From contig CM076154.1 of assembly GCA_038025085.1 (NCBI GenBank), positions 23,364,501 through 23,428,500 on the forward strand: a DNA stretch of 64,000 nucleotides. The letters are read 5' to 3'. This DNA comes from Tetragonia tetragonoides (lineage: Eukaryota > Streptophyta > Magnoliopsida > Caryophyllales > Aizoaceae). The first letter of the stretch is position 1. Every line of letters begins with the position of its first letter. The notes under the pieces were generated by a model. It saw only the letters and a list, made by a program, of their open reading frames with translations, was not told the DNA's origin and did no database searches. This document shows, piece by piece, positions 61,076 to 64,000 of this stretch. The position numbers were made by a program, and so were the translations under genes.

Positions 61076-61921
61076 AATCAAACGAATGCAAATAAAGCAT
61101 TTGTGTGCTTTCTCTTAATATACAACACAAAAGACCTCAATCTCTTTCACCCTAATCGTAAGAGTTGTTAAAACGCGTAAATACATTCAAAAGCTTGAGT
61201 TGAAGCTTGTTTGTACTTGTAAACAACCTTGGTTAAGTTTCTCACTGAAATGAATGCAAACAAAGCTTTTGGTTGCTTTCTCTTAAAATACATCACAAAA
61301 GAACTCAATCTGTTTCACCCTAGATGTAAGAGCTGTTAAAACGCGTAAATACATTCAAAAGCTTAAGTTGAAGCTTGTTTGTACTTGTAAACATCCTTGG
61401 TGTAGTTTCTCACTCCAATGAATGCAAACAAAGCTTTTCGGTGCTTTCTCTGAAAATACAACACAAAAGAACTCAATCTCTTTCACCCTAGTCGTATGAG
61501 GTTTTAAAACGCGTAAATGAATTCAAAAGTTTAAGTTGAAGCTTGTTGGTACTTGTAAACATCCTTGGTCCAGTTTCTCACTCAAATGAATGCAAACATA
61601 GCAATTGGGTGCTTTCTCTTAAGCTTGAGTTGAAGCTTGTTTGTACTTGTAAACACAAAAGAGATTGAGTTTCTCACTCCAATGAATGCAAACAAAGCTT
61701 TTGGATGCTTTCTCTTAATATACAACAGAAAAGAACTCAAGCTTTTTCACCCTAGTAATATGAGCTTTTAAAACGCGTAAATGCATTCAAAAGCTTGAGT
61801 TGAAGCTTGTTTGTACTTGTAAACATCCTTGGTTATGTTTCTCACTCAATCACCCTAATCGTAAGAACTGTTAAAACGCGTAAATACATTCAAAAGCTTG
61901 AGTTGAAGCTTGTTTGTACTT
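61076..61921 (-). repeat. satellite block, - orientation
   Basis: Five units. Switches at TTGTACTTGTGTTCTTTTGTG. Confidence 0.8.
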
Positions 61922-62710
61922 GTGTTCTTTTGTGTTGTATTTTCAGAGAAACCCCCCAAAATCTTTGTTTGCATTCATTTGAGTGGTAAACTACACCAAG
62001 GATGTTTACAAGTACAAACAAGCTTTAACTGCACCTTTTGAATACATTTACGCGTTTTAACAGCTCTTACATCTAGGGTGAAAGAGATTGAGTTCTTTTG
62101 TGTTGTATATTAAGAGAAAGCACCCAAATGCTTTGTTTGCATTCATTTGAGGGAGAAACTACGCCAAGAGTGTTTACAAGTACAAACAAGCTTCAACTCA
62201 AGCTTTTGAATGCATTTATGCGTTTTAAAAGCTCATATGACTAGGGTGAAAAAGATTGAGTTCTTTTGTGTTGTATTTTAAGTGAAAGCACCCAAATGCT
62301 TTGTTTGCATTCATTTGAGTGAGAAACTTAACCAAGGATGTTTACAAGTACAAACAAGCTTCAACTCAAGCTTTTGAATGTATTTACGCGTTTTAACATC
62401 TCTTACGATTAGGGTGAAAGAGATTGAGGTCTTTTGTGTTGTATTTTAAGAGAAAGCATCCAAATGCTTTGTTTGCATTCATTTGAGTGAGAAACTACAC
62501 CAAGGATGTTTGAAAGTACAAACAAGCTTTAACTCCACCTTTTGAATGAATTTACGCTTTGTTTGCGTTCATTTGAGTGAGAAACTACACCAAAGATGTT
62601 TACAAGTACAAACAAGCTTTAACTCAAGCTTTTGAATGCATTTACGCGTTTTAACAGCTCTTACAACTAGGGTGAAAGAGATTGAGGTCTTTTGTGTTGT
62701 ATATTAAGAA
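61922..62710 (+). repeat. satellite block, + orientation
   Basis: Four to five units, one truncated at TTTACGCTTTGTTTGCG (about 62552), a deletion junction also seen near 60743 and 49260. Confidence 0.8.
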
Positions 62711-62795
62711 TGCATTCATTTGAGTTCAAAACTTGATAAACTACACCTTTGTACGAGCTTTTAAATGTATTCGTTTCAGGAAGTTTAAAAGTACA
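62711..62795. repeat. degenerate satellite junction
   Basis: Mixed words (TTCAAAACTTGATAAACTAC, TTTCAGGAAGTTTAAAAG) between + and - blocks. Confidence 0.55.
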
Positions 62796-63660
62796 AACAA
62801 AGCATTTGGGTGCTTTCTCTTAATATACAACACAAAAGACCTCAATCTCGTTCACCCTAGTCGTATGAGGTTTTAAAACGCGTAAATGCTTTCAAAAGCT
62901 TGAGTTCAAGCTTGTTTGTTCTTGTAAACATCCTTGGTGTAGTTTCTCCCTCAAATGAATGTAAACAAAGCATTTGGGTGCTTTCTCTTAATACACAACA
63001 CAAAAGAACTCAATCTCTTTTACCCTAGATGTAAGAGCTGTTAAAATGCGTAAATGCATTCAAAAGGTGGAGTTAAAGCTTGTTTGTACTTGTAAACATG
63101 CTTGGTGTAGTTTCTCACTCAAATGAATGCAAACAAAGCATTTCGGTGCTTTCTCTTAATATACAACACAAAAGACCTCAATCTCTTTCACCCTAGTCAT
63201 ATGAGCTTTTAAAACGCGTAAATGCATTCAAAAGCTTGAGTTGAAGCTTGTTTGTACTTGTAAACATTCTTGGTGTAGTTTTTCACAGAAATGAATGCAA
63301 ACAAAGCTTTTGGTTGCTTTCTCTTAATATACAACACAAAAGACCTCAATCTTTTTCACCCTAGTCATATGAGCTGTTAGAACGCGTAAATGTATTCAAA
63401 AGGTGGAGTTAAAGCTTGTTTGTACTTGTAAACATCTTTGGTGTAGTTTGTCACTCAAATGAATGCAAACAAAGCGTAAATGCATTCAAAAGGTGGAGTT
63501 AAAGCTTGTTTGTACTTGTAAACATCCTTGGTGTAGTTTCCCAGTCAAATGAATGCAAACAAAGCATTTGGGTGAAAGAGATTGAGGTCTTTTGTGTTGT
63601 ATATTGTTGGATGGTTTCTCTGAAAATAAAACACAAAAGAACTCAATCTCTTTCACCCAA
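62796..63660 (-). repeat. satellite block, - orientation, with a short + insert
   Basis: - units to 63565, a + scrap at 63566-63605, - again to about 63655. Confidence 0.8.
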
Positions 63661-64000
63661 ATGCTTTGTTTGCATTCGTTTGAGTGAGAAACTTAACCAA
63701 GGATGTTTACAAGTACAAACAAGCGTCAACTCAAGCTTTTGAATGTATTTACGCGTTTTAAATGCTCTTACGATTAGGGTGAAAGAGATTGAGGTATTTT
63801 GTGTTGTATATTAAGAGAAAGCACCCAAATGCTTTGTTTGCATTCATTTGAGTGAGAAACTACACCAATGATGTTTACAAGTACAAACAAGCTTTAACTC
63901 CACCTTTTGAATGCATTTACGCGTTTTAACAGCTCTTACATCTAGGGTGAAAGAGATTGAGTTCTTTTGTGTTGTATAATAGGAGAAAGCACCCAAATGC
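63661..64000 (+). repeat. satellite block, + orientation, continuing beyond the window
   Basis: Two units; the window ends inside a monomer (AGAAAGCACCCAAATGC). Confidence 0.85.

Larger units (their letters stand above)
6186..64000. repeat. major satellite array, monomer about 168 bp (variant about 187 bp), with many orientation switches
   Basis: A 168-bp unit recurs throughout. In '+' orientation it reads roughly: GTGTTGTATATTAAGAG, AAGCACCCAAATGC, TTTGTTTGCATTCATTTGAG, TGAGAAACTACACCAAGG, ATGTTTACAAGTACAAACA, AGCTTCAACTCAAGC, TTTTGAATGCATTTACGCG, TTTTAACAGCTCTTACGAC, TAGGGTGAAAGAGATTGAG. Spacing of the GTGTTGTATATT-like landmark in the first block is about 189, 167, 184, 169, 186, 187, 167 and 168 bp. 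The long form carries a second GAATGCATTTACGCGTTTT. Variants differ at diagnostic sites (CACCAAGG, CACCTAGG or CCCCAAGG; CAACTCAAGC or TTAACTCCACC). The array continues past the right window edge. Confidence 0.97.

Noticed and set aside
6186..64000. CRISPR array
   Set aside because: Repeats are whole monomers of about 168 bp without unique spacers, in a plant-like nuclear context.
6186..64000. Telomeric or telomere-associated repeat
   Set aside because: CACCCTAGT in each monomer resembles a telomere word, but there are no tandem TTTAGGG units.

Overview
The window looks like nuclear DNA of a flowering plant, most likely a eudicot. It holds plant-type transposons (a DUF4371 hAT element, the end of a CACTA element, a scrap of Ty1/copia) and an AT-rich satellite of about 168 bp. 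I see no bacterial or organellar genes and cannot name the species. Only one protein gene is convincing: the hAT transposase at 956-3544.

Layout. 1-3817 is a nearly complete autonomous hAT transposon whose 5' tip falls just outside the window. 3818 to about 5934 is low-copy sequence with weak signs of an old host transcript (two possible exons and a 3'-UTR-like stretch). 5935-6185 is one end of a CACTA (En/Spm-like) element, with a TTTCTGTTGTAGT tip and six palindromic AGCGCT motifs. It abuts the satellite directly.

6186-64000, about 90% of the window, is a satellite that runs off the right edge. The monomer is about 168 bp; a longer form of about 187 bp carries a second copy of a 19-bp block (GAATGCATTTACGCGTTTT). 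Dividing the length by the monomer size gives roughly 320-340 monomers. The array is not a uniform head-to-tail array. It changes orientation more than 50 times, in blocks from under 100 bp to about 5.7 kb. Here '+' means the orientation that reads AAGCACCCAAATGC on the given strand. The left third (6186-19575) has long blocks of one orientation; from about 25 kb onward it is a fine mosaic.

Several higher-order repeats can be aligned by eye: 840 bp (five 168-bp monomers) at 22.6-24.2 kb; 1485 bp at 25.0-28.2 kb; and 1350 bp at 52.6-55.3 kb. The last two contain internal inversions, so inverted structures were amplified as units. There is also an inverted pair of roughly 0.6-kb arms (37.0-37.6 and 40.5-41.0 kb) and a segment of about 0.5 kb present three times. 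Non-satellite material inside the array is limited to a copia fragment (20350-20640), a unique fragment near 29.76-30.65 kb with a plant-leader-like appearance, and a few short degenerate islands.

The genes do not form a pathway. The hAT element supplies its own transposase. The satellite has no credible coding function, although its monomer length is divisible by three and it therefore throws up many fortuitous ORFs of 60-112 codons. A centromeric, pericentromeric or other heterochromatic location is an inference from the monomer length and CpG-decay pattern, not something the sequence proves.
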